Positions 9,126 to 17,578 of a DNA stretch of 64,000 bases are shown one piece after another. The notes beneath the pieces were generated by a model. The model searched no databases. It was not told the origin of the DNA and worked only from the letters and a program-made list of their open reading frames with translations. Within the stretch, counting starts at the first letter, position 1. Each line of letters opens with the position of its first letter. Made by a program: the position numbers and the translations under genes. Source of the stretch: Marinobacter caseinilyticus. Its GTDB lineage: Bacteria > Pseudomonadota > Gammaproteobacteria > Pseudomonadales > Oleiphilaceae. Where the stretch lies: positions 288,705 through 352,704 of the forward strand of contig NZ_WUQJ01000020.1 of the NCBI RefSeq assembly GCF_011074955.1, written 5' to 3'.

Positions 9126-9239
9126 GAGTGGGTGAGCTAGTGAAACCTTATCACCTCACGCCAATCAGTTTATCCAATAATAATAAAGGCTTGAGCCATA
9201 ACTGTGGGCTCTCGGCCGAACCAAGGTGGTGCCTATTCT

Positions 9240-10013
9240 GTGAGTGACAGTCATCAGGAAGCGTCCAGTATTCTCGAAACCCGGGGCCTGACCAAGGACT
9301 TCAAAGGGTTCACTGCCGTCAAGAACGTCGACCTCGCCGTGCGCCGAGGTACCATTCACGCCATCATTGGCCCCAACGGTGCCGGCAAGACCACCTTCTT
9401 CAATCTGCTGACCAAATTTCTGACCCCCACCGCCGGGGCCATTATTTACGACGGCACCGACATTACCCGCCACCGGCCAGCGGACATTGCCCAGAACGGC
9501 CTGGTCCGCTCGTTTCAGATTTCAGCGGTGTTTCCCCACCTTGGCGCCCGCGAAAATGTCCGTATTGCTCTGCAGCGCAAGCTCGGTGTGTCCTACCACT
9601 TCTGGCGCCCGATCAAAGTTCTCGACCAGCTCAATGAAGAGGCTCAGGGCCTGCTGGAGCAAGTAGGGTTGGGCGAATTTGGCGACACCCTGGCGGTGGA
9701 GTTGGCCTACGGCCAGAAGCGTGCGCTCGAGATTGCCACCACCGTGGCCTTGCAGCCCAGGCTGATGCTGCTGGATGAGCCAACCCAGGGCATGAGTGCG
9801 GAAGACGTTGGCACTGTGACCGAGTTGATCAAGCGAGTCGTCGAAGGCCGAACGATCGTGATGGTGGAACACAACCTGAGCGTTGTGTCTTCGCTCGCCG
9901 ATACGATTACGGTGTTGAACCGGGGCGAAATTCTTGCCGAAGGCGACTACGACGCGGTATCAAACGACCCGGCGGTGATGGAAGCCTACATGGGGACCTC
10001 CGATGCCCACTGA
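9240..10013 (+). CDS. ABC transporter ATP-binding protein, LivG type (operon 1)
   Basis: Cytoplasmic ATPase of a branched-chain amino acid/amide-type uptake system. Walker A GPNGAGKTT is at about residues 43-51, the Q-loop lies in SFQISAVFPHL, and Walker B is LMLLDEPTQGM. The signature region reads VELAYGQKRALEIA in place of LSGGQ, as is normal for LivG. The frame is open to a GTG at 9204, but GTG 9240 has AAGGTGGT nine bases upstream and aligns with the start of the second copy at 58888. It overlaps the next gene by 11 bases. Confidence 0.93.
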   Translation: MSDSHQEASSILETRGLTKDFKGFTAVKNVDLAVRRGTIHAIIGPNGAGKTTFFNLLTKFLTPTAGAIIYDGTDITRHRPADIAQNGLVRSFQISAVFPHLGARENVRIALQRKLGVSYHFWRPIKVLDQLNEEAQGLLEQVGLGEFGDTLAVELAYGQKRALEIATTVALQPRLMLLDEPTQGMSAEDVGTVTELIKRVVEGRTIVMVEHNLSVVSSLADTITVLNRGEILAEGDYDAVSNDPAVMEAYMGTSDAH

Positions 10014-10713
10014 CGAGCTGTTACGTATTGAAAATCTGCATGCCTGGTATGGCGAGTCCCATATCCTCCATGGCATCGACCTGACCGTTCACAAGGGCGA
10101 AGTAATTACACTGTTGGGGCGCAATGGCTCCGGTCGCACCACCACATTGAAGGCCATTCTGGGCTTGGTGGGGCGCCGTACCGGGTCAATACGGCTCAGT
10201 GGCACCGAAGTCATCGACATGCCCACCCATCGTATTGCCCACGTCGGCCGCCTCGGCTACTGCCCGGAAGAGCGGGGCATTTTTGCCAGCCTCAACGTCG
10301 ATGAAAATCTCGAACTGCCGCCGACACTGGCCGAAGGCGGTATGTCCATTGACGACATTTACACCATGTTCCCGAACCTGAAGGAACGTCGTTCCAGCCA
10401 GGGCTCCAAACTGTCCGGCGGGGAACAGCAGATGCTGGCCATCGCCCGCATCCTGCGTACCGGCGCCACCCTGCTGTTACTGGATGAAATCACCGAGGGC
10501 CTGGCGCCCGTGATCCTGAAAACCCTGAGCACCGTGATCCGCGATTTACGGGAACAGGGGTTCACCATAGTGCTGGTGGAGCAGAATTTTCATTTTGCCG
10601 CGCCACTGGCAGACCGTCATTACGTCATTGAGCATGGCCGCGTCGTCGAGCAGATCGATGCGGCGGAGCTTGAGGAAAAGCAAGAGCAGTTGAACAGGCA
10701 CCTCAGTGTCTGA
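10003..10713 (+). CDS. ABC transporter ATP-binding protein, LivF type (operon 1), Walker A Arg
   Basis: Second ATPase of the uptake system, 236 residues. The signature LSGGEQQMLAIAR and Walker B LLLLDEITEGLAP are intact. The Walker A motif reads GRNGSGRT (residues 39-46): the usual catalytic lysine is arginine at residue 45. The paralogue at 59633 has the same change, so it is not a random mutation. Some LivF-like subfamilies carry this change to my recollection. It overlaps the LivG gene by 11 bases, and a 141-base gap follows before the binding-protein gene. Confidence 0.93.
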   Translation: MPTDELLRIENLHAWYGESHILHGIDLTVHKGEVITLLGRNGSGRTTTLKAILGLVGRRTGSIRLSGTEVIDMPTHRIAHVGRLGYCPEERGIFASLNVDENLELPPTLAEGGMSIDDIYTMFPNLKERRSSQGSKLSGGEQQMLAIARILRTGATLLLLDEITEGLAPVILKTLSTVIRDLREQGFTIVLVEQNFHFAAPLADRHYVIEHGRVVEQIDAAELEEKQEQLNRHLSV

Positions 10714-10854
10714 TCCAAGGACCCGGATGCGGTCCGAACGCGAGCTATCGGGAACAACCGATAACGGAATCGGGTTCGTTAAAACCGGACTCAGTATGAA
10801 AGTACTCGTTTCTAATGACACTCGTTTCTAATAACAACAGGGGTAATAAATATT

Positions 10855-12069
10855 ATGAATCATCTACTTAAGGGTATTGTCGGGGCCATCGGCCTCGCGA
10901 CCGCCGCGCTGCCGCTCGCAGCCGGTGCAGCGCTTTCCGATGACAAGGTCAAGATCGGGGTGCTCAGCGATATGTCCGGTGTTTACAAGGCACTGGAAGG
11001 CCCTGGGGCAGTGATTGCCGCCCAGATGGCTATCGAAGATTTCGGCGGCAAAGTGCTCGGTAAAGACATCGAAGTGATCTCCGCCGACCACCAGAACAAG
11101 CCTGACATTGGCGCCAGCACTGCCCGCGAATGGATCGATGCCAAACAGGTCGACATGATTACCGGGCTGGATAACTCAGCGGTCGGTTTGGCGGTTCAGG
11201 GCCTGGCCAAAGACAAGAAAATCATCACCATCAACACCGGCGCCGGCTCCTCTGCACTGACAGAAGAACAGTGTTCGCCATATGGCATTCACTACGTCTA
11301 TGACACCTATGCGCTGCCGGTCGGTACCGCCACCGCCATCGTCAATAACGGCGGCAAGAAATGGTTCTTCATTACCGCGGACTATGCCTTCGGACACTCA
11401 CTGACCGGCAATACCTCCAAGGTAGTGGAAAGTCTCGGTGGTGAAGTCGTGGGCAACGTCAATGCACCGCTCAGCACCAACGATTTCTCCTCCTATCTGT
11501 TGCAGGCACAGTCCTCCGGCGCGGATGTCATTGGCCTGTCCAATGCGGGTCAGGACACCGTGAACTCCATCAAACAGGCTAACCAGTTCCGCATTGTCCA
11601 GAGCGGTCAGAAACTGGCCGGCATGCTGGTGTTCATCAGTGACATCCAGAGCATGGGACTCGACATCGCGCAAGGGCTGCAGTTCACCGTTGCGTTCGTG
11701 TGGAACCAGAACGAGGAGACCGAAGCCTGGTCACGTAAGTTCTATGACCGGCACGGTGCTATGCCCACCATGATTCATGCCGGCGTTTACTCGGCAGTCA
11801 CCCATTACCTGAAAGCCGTTAAGGAACTCGGTTCCGACGATGGCGACGCCGTCCGTAAGAAGCTGGGCGAAATGGAACTGAACGACTTCTTCGTGAAGGG
11901 CGGCAAGATCGCCGCGAACGGTTCCATGCTGCACGACATGTACCTGGTTGAGGCGAAAAAACCTGAAGAGTCCACTGAGGAGTGGGATCTGCTGAAAGTG
12001 GTTTCAACGATTCCGGCCGACAAAGCGTTTATTTCCATGTCAGACACGGTCTGCTCATTGGTTAACTAA
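10855..12069 (+). CDS. ABC transporter substrate-binding protein, LIV family (operon 1)
   Basis: Periplasmic binding protein (type 1 fold, Peripla_BP_6), 404 residues, with a signal peptide ending near LAAGA (residue ~25). The mature protein begins KVKIGVLSDMSGVYKALEGP, typical of LivK-like proteins, and has EVISADHQNKPDIGAS, AREWIDAKQVDMITG and GGEVVGNVNAPLSTNDFSSY. It shares an obvious common plan with the copy at 57549. The family includes receptors for amino acids, amides, urea and short or aromatic acids; the ligand here is unknown. Confidence 0.93.
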   Translation: MNHLLKGIVGAIGLATAALPLAAGAALSDDKVKIGVLSDMSGVYKALEGPGAVIAAQMAIEDFGGKVLGKDIEVISADHQNKPDIGASTAREWIDAKQVDMITGLDNSAVGLAVQGLAKDKKIITINTGAGSSALTEEQCSPYGIHYVYDTYALPVGTATAIVNNGGKKWFFITADYAFGHSLTGNTSKVVESLGGEVVGNVNAPLSTNDFSSYLLQAQSSGADVIGLSNAGQDTVNSIKQANQFRIVQSGQKLAGMLVFISDIQSMGLDIAQGLQFTVAFVWNQNEETEAWSRKFYDRHGAMPTMIHAGVYSAVTHYLKAVKELGSDDGDAVRKKLGEMELNDFFVKGGKIAANGSMLHDMYLVEAKKPEESTEEWDLLKVVSTIPADKAFISMSDTVCSLVN

Positions 12070-12091
12070 CGCACTGGTATTTTGATCATGC

Positions 12092-12125
12092 CCTCCAGAC
12101 TTCTGCTATCGCCGGAGTCTGGAGG
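12092..12125 (+). terminator. Hairpin between binding protein and permease genes
   Basis: Perfect 10-bp stem CCTCCAGACT/AGTCTGGAGG with a 14-base loop, directly after the binding-protein gene. No T-run follows. Such hairpins are common after binding-protein genes, where they stabilise that message or partly terminate, so more receptor than permease is made. Confidence 0.5.
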
Positions 12126-12159
12126 CCTAAGTTTCATCCGGCGGTAAGGAGTAATCGAC

Positions 12160-13056
12160 GTGTCGATCCAGGTCATCCTGGCCCAAGCGCTGCTGGGGCT
12201 CAATGCTGGAGTGTTCTACGCCATGCTGAGTCTTGGTTTGGCGGTGATATTCGGGCTGCTCAACATTATCAATTTCGCTCATGGGGCGATGTATATGCTG
12301 GGCGCTTTTATCGCGCTGGTCGGCTACTCCTACCTTGACCAATGGTTTGGCATCGGTCTGGAAGTCGGGTTCTGGCCGTCACTGATTCTGGCACCACTGG
12401 TGGTCGGGGGACTCGGTATCCTGATCGAGCGCACCATGCTGAAGCGGCTCTACAAACTTGATCATATTTACGGTTTGCTACTGACCTTCGGTATTACCCT
12501 GATTCTTCAGGGCCTGTTTTCCAACTATTTCAACGTCTCCGGGACACCTTATCCCGGCCAGCCCGATGCCCTGAGCGGTGTCGTGAATCTGGGTTTTATG
12601 TACTTTCCTACGTACCGGTTGTTTGCCATTGTGTTCTCCCTCGTGGTCTGCTTCACAACTTGGTACTTCATTGAGCACACCAAGTTGGGCTCCCGGCTGC
12701 GCGCCGGCGTCGAAAACCCCCAACTGACACAAGCCTTTGGGCTCAATGTGCCATTGATGATCACCCTGACTTTCGGTTTCGGTTGTGGCCTGGCAGGTCT
12801 CGCCGGGGTCCTGGCGGCACCGATCTATTCGGTCAGCCCCCTGATGGGCGCCGATTTGATCATCGTGGTATTCGCGGTGGTGGTCATTGGTGGTATGGGC
12901 TCGATTATGGGGGCCATTCTCTCTGGCCTGGCCCTCGGTCTGGTTGAGGGGCTGACCAAAGTGATTTACCCACCCGCCGCCAGCACGGTCATTTTTTTCC
13001 TGATGGTGCTGGTGCTGCTGTTCCGGCCCGCCGGACTGTTTGGCAAGGAGAAGTGA
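12160..13056 (+). CDS. ABC transporter permease, LivH type (operon 1)
   Basis: Inner-membrane permease of 298 residues with about eight helices. Typical LivH segments are seen: SLGLAVIFGLLNIINFAHGAMYMLGAF, ILIERTMLKRLYK, LLLTFGITLILQG, GVENPQLTQAFGLNV and VVIGGMGSIMGA. The GTG start at 12160 is preceded by TAAGGAG. It ends seven bases before the LivM gene. Confidence 0.94.
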   Translation: MSIQVILAQALLGLNAGVFYAMLSLGLAVIFGLLNIINFAHGAMYMLGAFIALVGYSYLDQWFGIGLEVGFWPSLILAPLVVGGLGILIERTMLKRLYKLDHIYGLLLTFGITLILQGLFSNYFNVSGTPYPGQPDALSGVVNLGFMYFPTYRLFAIVFSLVVCFTTWYFIEHTKLGSRLRAGVENPQLTQAFGLNVPLMITLTFGFGCGLAGLAGVLAAPIYSVSPLMGADLIIVVFAVVVIGGMGSIMGAILSGLALGLVEGLTKVIYPPAASTVIFFLMVLVLLFRPAGLFGKEK

Positions 13057-13063
13057 GCCCATC

Positions 13064-13978
13064 ATGATGAACCGTGTCCTATTTATTTTTATGCTGATTG
13101 CCGGTATGACGGCACCGTTCTATGCGTACCCGGTGTTTGTCATGGACCTGCTGTGTTTTGCGCTGTTTGCTTGCGCCTTCAACCTGCTGCTGGGTTACGC
13201 CGGTCTGCTGTCGTTTGGCCATGCTGCCTTTTTTGGCGGTGCCGCCTACATTGCCGGCCATGTGATCAAGGCCTGGGGCTTTCCGCCACTGGCGGGCATT
13301 TTGACCGGCACCGTCTTTGCCATGGTACTGGGAGCAGCGTTTGGCTACCTCGCCATCCGCCGTCAGGGCATTTACTTTGCCATGGTGACCCTGGCACTGG
13401 CGCAGATCATCTACTTCATGGCCCTGCAACTGCCCTTTACCGGTGGCGAAAACGGCCTCCAGGGCATTCCACGAGGCCAATTGCTGGGCTTTTTGGACCT
13501 CGGCAACCCGTTGATCATGTACTACTTCGTTTTCGTCATTTTCCTGATCGGCTTTGGCTTGATTTACCGCACCATTCACTCGCCATTTGGTGAGGTGCTG
13601 CAAGCCATTCGTGAGAATGAGGACCGGGCATTGTCGCTGGGTTACGACGTTGACCGCTTTAAACTGCTGGCGTTTGTCATCTCCGCAACCCTGGCGGGGC
13701 TGGCCGGCGCCACCAAAGCCGTGGTCTTCCAGTTTGCCTCGCTGACAACCGCACACTGGCAAACCTCTGGCGAAGTCATCCTGATGACGCTCGTGGGCGG
13801 TCTTGGAACTGTATTCGGTCCGGTGGTCGGGGCCATTACTGTGGCCGCACTCAGCCATGAGCTGGGCTCGTTCGGGTCATGGGTGCAGGTCATCCTGGGC
13901 ACCATCTTTGTGGTCTGCGTGTTGGTGTTCCGACGCGGGATCATTGGTGAGCTGGAACGGGTTACTCGCAAACGCTGA
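13064..13978 (+). CDS. ABC transporter permease, LivM type (operon 1)
   Basis: Second permease, 304 residues from ATG 13064, pairing with LivH. It has the family segments LLGYAGLLSFGHAAFFG, IRRQGIYFAMVTLALAQ, RENEDRALSLGYDV and GEVILMTLVGGLGTVFGP. The frame is open to a TTG at 13040, but that lies inside the LivH gene; AAGGAG at 13045-13050 serves ATG 13064 or 13067. This is the last gene of the operon. Confidence 0.93.
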   Translation: MMNRVLFIFMLIAGMTAPFYAYPVFVMDLLCFALFACAFNLLLGYAGLLSFGHAAFFGGAAYIAGHVIKAWGFPPLAGILTGTVFAMVLGAAFGYLAIRRQGIYFAMVTLALAQIIYFMALQLPFTGGENGLQGIPRGQLLGFLDLGNPLIMYYFVFVIFLIGFGLIYRTIHSPFGEVLQAIRENEDRALSLGYDVDRFKLLAFVISATLAGLAGATKAVVFQFASLTTAHWQTSGEVILMTLVGGLGTVFGPVVGAITVAALSHELGSFGSWVQVILGTIFVVCVLVFRRGIIGELERVTRKR

Positions 13979-13990
13979 GGATTGAGCCAA

Positions 13991-14031
13991 AACGGGCTGG
14001 CCGCGACCGAGGGGCAAGTCGGTCGGCGCGG
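13991..14031. terminator. GC-rich hairpin after LIV operon 1
   Basis: A 12-bp stem (GGCCGCGACCGA pairing with TCGGTCG...CGGCC, with a 3-base bulge) lies between the convergent LivM and TPR-barrel genes. No clear T-run, so it is only a candidate terminator. Confidence 0.35.
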
Positions 14032-14067
14032 CCGTATCCGGCGCTTGGGTATTGCGCTGGTAAATCT

Positions 14068-15396
14068 TTAAAATCGGACCGTAACACCCGCGGTAACACT
14101 GTGACGCCCGTATTGGTAACGCTCAATATTACTGTCGTTGTCGGCTTGATTCGCCTCAATGAGCATGGCGACTGTTTTGCTGACGGCATAGGACGCCCCC
14201 AGCGAAAGGTCGTAACGGGTGTCCTCCCGTCTGATGATAAGCACGCCATCCGGGACCTGGAGGCGGTGAGGCGTTCGATAATAGCTGTATCGAACCTCGG
14301 CTGCCGATGTCAGTGTTAATTGGGGTGTGACGGCAAATTCGAGTTTGGCCTTCACCCCCTGCCGTAAGGGCGAGACACTGAAATACTCGCGCCCAGTATC
14401 GAGGTTTTTCCGGTCATCGTACACAACGCGATAGCGCAGCGAGCCCGTCCAACCCGAGGCGGACGCTTGGTAACGCGCATCGACTTGGTACTGTTGACCA
14501 CGGTATGCCTCCCATTCGGGTTGCGGATAAATCTGTTTAACTTCACCCTCAACACGGCAGCGCTCAGAGTTTGCTAACCCCAGGCAGTCCTGGCGCTTGA
14601 GTCCGAAAACCAACCGCGCACGGCCCTCACGCGTTTTGCCCCCAAGCCAAATGTAGTCACCACCAAGGCCGGCATGAATCCGCCCGAAACCGGTTTGCTG
14701 AACCCAGCCAGTCTCCGCCTGGATTATTTGTGTATCAAAATCACTGTCTGCGGGGTAGTGACGGGCATACAGTTTTACGTCCTGGCGAAAGCCTGCCTTG
14801 CGGCTACCGTAGATCAGGCCGGAGACAGCGCCGACACTTTCCAGGAACCCACCCTCAATAGCCGTGGCGGCGCTGTCCGGGAACAGTGCAATATTATCTT
14901 CATAGCCTGCATTGACCGAAGCCAGACCGATCCAGCGTTGTGGCGGGCGCGGCTCGGCTAATTTAACATCAAGACGCTTCAGCTGAGTCCTAGCCAGAGT
15001 TTCGAGTTTCGGCTCTGGATTGGCCATGAGCACACGCTGAAAGGCACGATCCGCTCTCGGCAGGTCTTGTTGCGCCAGTGCTACCAGACCAATATTGTAG
15101 AAGGCCAGCGCTTCCTGCCTGGAACCCATCAACCGTTGGAAAGTGGCAGCGGCCTTGTCGTACTGTTTGAGTTGGAAATAGACGACGCCAAGGTTGTAGG
15201 TAAGTGCTTTCGAATCCAGACCCAGTCCGTCTGCAGCCTCAAGATAGTCACGCGCCTGTTGAAGATCACCCCGATTGAACGCCTCAATGCCGGCCTTGAA
15301 GAAATTCTGCCCATTGGCAGGCGCACTGTGAGCATCCGCACCAGGCACTAACCAAAAGGTGATCACTACGAGGGTTACATGCAAAAACCTGGGCAA
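14068..15396 (-). CDS. TPR plus outer-membrane beta-barrel protein (Slam-like)
   Basis: 442 residues: signal peptide ending near ADAHSA (residue ~24), about three TPR repeats over residues 30-130 (for example ALTYNLGVVYFQLKQYDKA and ALAFYNIGLVALAQQDLPRA), then ~290 residues of alternating amphipathic strands ending in Phe (TAGVTVRF), the usual last residue of outer-membrane barrels. TPR followed by a ~290-residue barrel is the plan of Slam (DUF560) proteins, which move lipoproteins to the cell surface. The neighbourhood holds a lipase lipoprotein. The Slam assignment is from architecture only; a different TPR-porin is possible. Confidence 0.7.
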   Translation of the reverse strand: MPRFLHVTLVVITFWLVPGADAHSAPANGQNFFKAGIEAFNRGDLQQARDYLEAADGLGLDSKALTYNLGVVYFQLKQYDKAAATFQRLMGSRQEALAFYNIGLVALAQQDLPRADRAFQRVLMANPEPKLETLARTQLKRLDVKLAEPRPPQRWIGLASVNAGYEDNIALFPDSAATAIEGGFLESVGAVSGLIYGSRKAGFRQDVKLYARHYPADSDFDTQIIQAETGWVQQTGFGRIHAGLGGDYIWLGGKTREGRARLVFGLKRQDCLGLANSERCRVEGEVKQIYPQPEWEAYRGQQYQVDARYQASASGWTGSLRYRVVYDDRKNLDTGREYFSVSPLRQGVKAKLEFAVTPQLTLTSAAEVRYSYYRTPHRLQVPDGVLIIRREDTRYDLSLGASYAVSKTVAMLIEANQADNDSNIERYQYGRHSVTAGVTVRF

Positions 15397-15578
15397 AAGC
15401 TGGCTCCTGAAACAGGCAAGCCCCGCGGCGGCAACAGCGCCTGAGGAGATATTCCTCTCTCATCGGAGACACCGGTCAGGGACGGCTATTATTAGAACCG
15501 CTGAGTATAGCAGTGTAATGGCGTGGAAAAATCAACTGAATGGATGAGTGGTTGGCGCGCCCTTGACCGGATAACCCC

Positions 15579-16040
15579 TCATTGAAGTTCAGTGGCCTTC
15601 GGTTTGAGCGACTCGGACTCGAGAATCTGCAAATCAATCTCGCCCGTACCCGGCAACGCCAGATCCGGACTCTCCAAGCTAGGAACATCCAAGCCCGGCT
15701 GGCTGATTTCAAGTTCGTCGGACAGTTCACCCGGCAACTCTACATTAAGAGCATCCCGCGACTCTCGCGCCTGTTCAGCAACGGACTCTTCGAGACTCCG
15801 GGCATCATCAATGATATCTCCGGCATTCAATTCGTCAACGCTCACAGACTCCGGTGATTCGTCCAAAGACGACGGCAATTCAAGTTGCTGGACGAAGGTC
15901 TCGTTCAGAGCCTCGTCGTCCGCCACCATCCTCATGGTGACACCAAGATCTTCCTCGGCCGCCGCGGTGCCGCAAGTTGAAAGCAACACAATAACGGTGA
16001 CCGATAACGCGACGCTTTTGGTAGCACTGGCTTTGATCAT
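15579..16040 (-). CDS. Acidic secreted protein of unknown function in the ECF sigma operon
   Basis: 153 residues with a signal peptide (MIKASATKSVALSVTVIVLLSTCGTAAA). There is a Cys at residue 23, but LLSTC is a poor lipobox, so lipidation is doubtful. The mature part is very rich in Glu, Asp, Ser and Leu, with repeated short acidic segments and no domain I recognise; it is probably extended. Its start overlaps the end of the anti-sigma gene by four bases (ATGA), so it is part of that operon and likely under the same control. Confidence 0.75.
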   Translation of the reverse strand: MIKASATKSVALSVTVIVLLSTCGTAAAEEDLGVTMRMVADDEALNETFVQQLELPSSLDESPESVSVDELNAGDIIDDARSLEESVAEQARESRDALNVELPGELSDELEISQPGLDVPSLESPDLALPGTGEIDLQILESESLKPKATELQ

Positions 16041-16711
16041 GATGAAGGCTCCTTGTTCCTGCTGATGGCCGTGCGGAACGTCTTTCGCTTGGACCCATCG
16101 TCCAGGTGGGCTACCAGCGTTCCAGATCCTGGAAATAAAACATTGAGCGGCAGGGCCAGCACGTTATCGCCCTGCTTTAGATTCACTTTCCAGCTCACAT
16201 TGCGGCGCCCCGGAAATGGGGCCAGTTCAACATTCGCGGGTAACTCCAGCGTTAACGTGACGCCGTCCATTGCCTGCCGGGAGTTGAACGCCAGTTTAAC
16301 CGTCTGGAGCCCAGACTCCACGTGGGCATCGTCGGTTCCGGGCTGTGCGCTCGTGGCGGCGATTTCCGGAACGGTTTCCAGATTGCTATTCGGGCCGAGG
16401 TGCAGGCCAATATAAACACCCAAGGCCAAAATCGCGGCGACCGCCGCTCCCATAGCAGGAAACGCCCAGGCTCGGCGACCGACTGCCCCCTGGCTCATGG
16501 TTGCTGCCTGCAAAACCCGGAACTCAAAATCGGGACTCGGCTCAGGAATGGCCTGGGCACCAAACAGATCCCGCAGTTGACGTTGTTCTTGCCATAGCAA
16601 CGCACACTCGCGGCATTCGGCCGCGTGCGCTTTCAGTTTATTTTCCAAACCAGACGAAGCGTCGTCCTGGTTCAGAATCTCAATGTCTTCACGAAACTGA
16701 TGACAGTTCAT
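16037..16711 (-). CDS. Zinc-finger type anti-sigma factor
   Basis: 224 residues. The N-terminal cytoplasmic domain has the ZAS-like pattern HAAECREC (about residues 29-36, H-x3-C-x2-C), which clamps ECF sigma factors. A single membrane helix follows (AFPAMGAAVAAILALGVYIG, about residues 83-102), then a periplasmic domain of ~120 residues with beta-strand character (VKLAFNSRQAMDGVTLTLEL, WKVNLKQGDNVLALPL). It lies 33 bases after the sigma gene in the same operon. The periplasmic part is presumably the stress sensor. Confidence 0.88.
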   Translation of the reverse strand: MNCHQFREDIEILNQDDASSGLENKLKAHAAECRECALLWQEQRQLRDLFGAQAIPEPSPDFEFRVLQAATMSQGAVGRRAWAFPAMGAAVAAILALGVYIGLHLGPNSNLETVPEIAATSAQPGTDDAHVESGLQTVKLAFNSRQAMDGVTLTLELPANVELAPFPGRRNVSWKVNLKQGDNVLALPLNVLFPGSGTLVAHLDDGSKRKTFRTAISRNKEPSS

Positions 16712-16744
16712 GGCACCTACCTCTTACTCTAAACGCTGTCGCAG

Positions 16745-17308
16745 TTAAAAAGGTTCCATTTCTTTTTGAAGTCGCTCGCGTAACAGAGCCCTGCTCCGAT
16801 GCAGTCTTGATTTTACCGTGCCAACCGGCACGTCGAGTACGTGGGCAATATCTTCCTGACGCCAGCCATCGGCGTCGTGCAGCAATATCAACGTGCGTTG
16901 ATCGGGCGACAAATCGCCCAGAAGTCGGTTCAGTGTTTCTTTTAACTGCATCTGGTCTATGCCTGCCGAGGCGTCCGGACCGGCCTCACCCAAGGACTCC
17001 ATAAACGAGGTCTCTCGATCCGCACTCACCAATGTGCCGGCATTGACTTCTCGTCGCCGCGCCTGCTTGCGGGTTAAATCCACAAAATGGCGATACAGCA
17101 CTCGGTTCAGCCAGGGCCTGAGCTGCTCAACACCTTCCAGCTCGTCGAGCCGTGGGAACAGTTTTACAACGACATCCTGCACCAGATCTTCCGCATCCTG
17201 CTGCTGACCGGTAAGACGGTACGCGAATTGGTACAACAATCTCAGGTTAGGCTGGACAAGGCGCTCAAAGCGCTTGGTCCGGGATGGTCGGAAGGGCAAC
17301 AAGGTCAA
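16745..17308 (-). CDS. ECF RNA polymerase sigma factor
   Basis: 187-residue extracytoplasmic-function sigma factor. Region 2 reads LLYQFAYRLTGQQQDAEDLV with QDVVVKLF and RPWLNRVLYRHFVD; region 4 has LSPDQRTLILLHDADGWRQE and VPVGTVKSRLHRSRALLRE. It heads a minus-strand operon with its anti-sigma factor and a secreted protein, and is divergent from the lipase operon, which carries an ECF-type promoter at 17498-17526. That promoter is the most likely target (inferred). Confidence 0.94.
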   Translation of the reverse strand: MTLLPFRPSRTKRFERLVQPNLRLLYQFAYRLTGQQQDAEDLVQDVVVKLFPRLDELEGVEQLRPWLNRVLYRHFVDLTRKQARRREVNAGTLVSADRETSFMESLGEAGPDASAGIDQMQLKETLNRLLGDLSPDQRTLILLHDADGWRQEDIAHVLDVPVGTVKSRLHRSRALLRERLQKEMEPF

Positions 17309-17497
17309 TCGAATTTCCTCGGTAAGTCGATGGCACTGCGTCGGACACGATTATCCAGTCATCTGCACAGCATGTTACCAGTGGTGGCCGCCTAAACGTA
17401 GCCTCAGCGCATTTTCAAAATTGATAACTTTCCCTATATATAAGAATTAGTTAGCGCCATTCGACCAACTTTCTTTCCTTTTTCCATAAAAAAATTT

Positions 17498-17526
17498 GGA
17501 ACCAAGGCCATTAGACATACGTGTTA
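17498..17526 (+). promoter_or_regulatory. ECF-type promoter of the lipase-DUF1302-DUF1329 operon
   Basis: GGAACC (17498-17503), a 16-base spacer, then CGTGTTA (17520-17526), close to the common ECF pattern GGAAC-N16-CGT. It would start transcription about 45-50 bases before the lipase ATG. The divergent ECF sigma gene is the natural candidate to use it. The rest of the 270-base gap is AT-rich and holds no gene. Confidence 0.6.
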
Positions 17527-17578
17527 GCCGCAAAGACACAGGCTGTGTCGCATTACAAAAACCAGAAGAGGATACATC

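Noticed and set aside
10746..10763. TATCGG/CCGATA hairpin between LivF and receptor genes of operon 1
   Set aside because: Only a 6-bp stem with no T-run; too weak to call a terminator.
14080..14100. GTAAC repeats resembling a GntR half-site
   Set aside because: Direct rather than inverted arrangement, inside the coding end of the TPR-barrel gene, far from gluconate genes.
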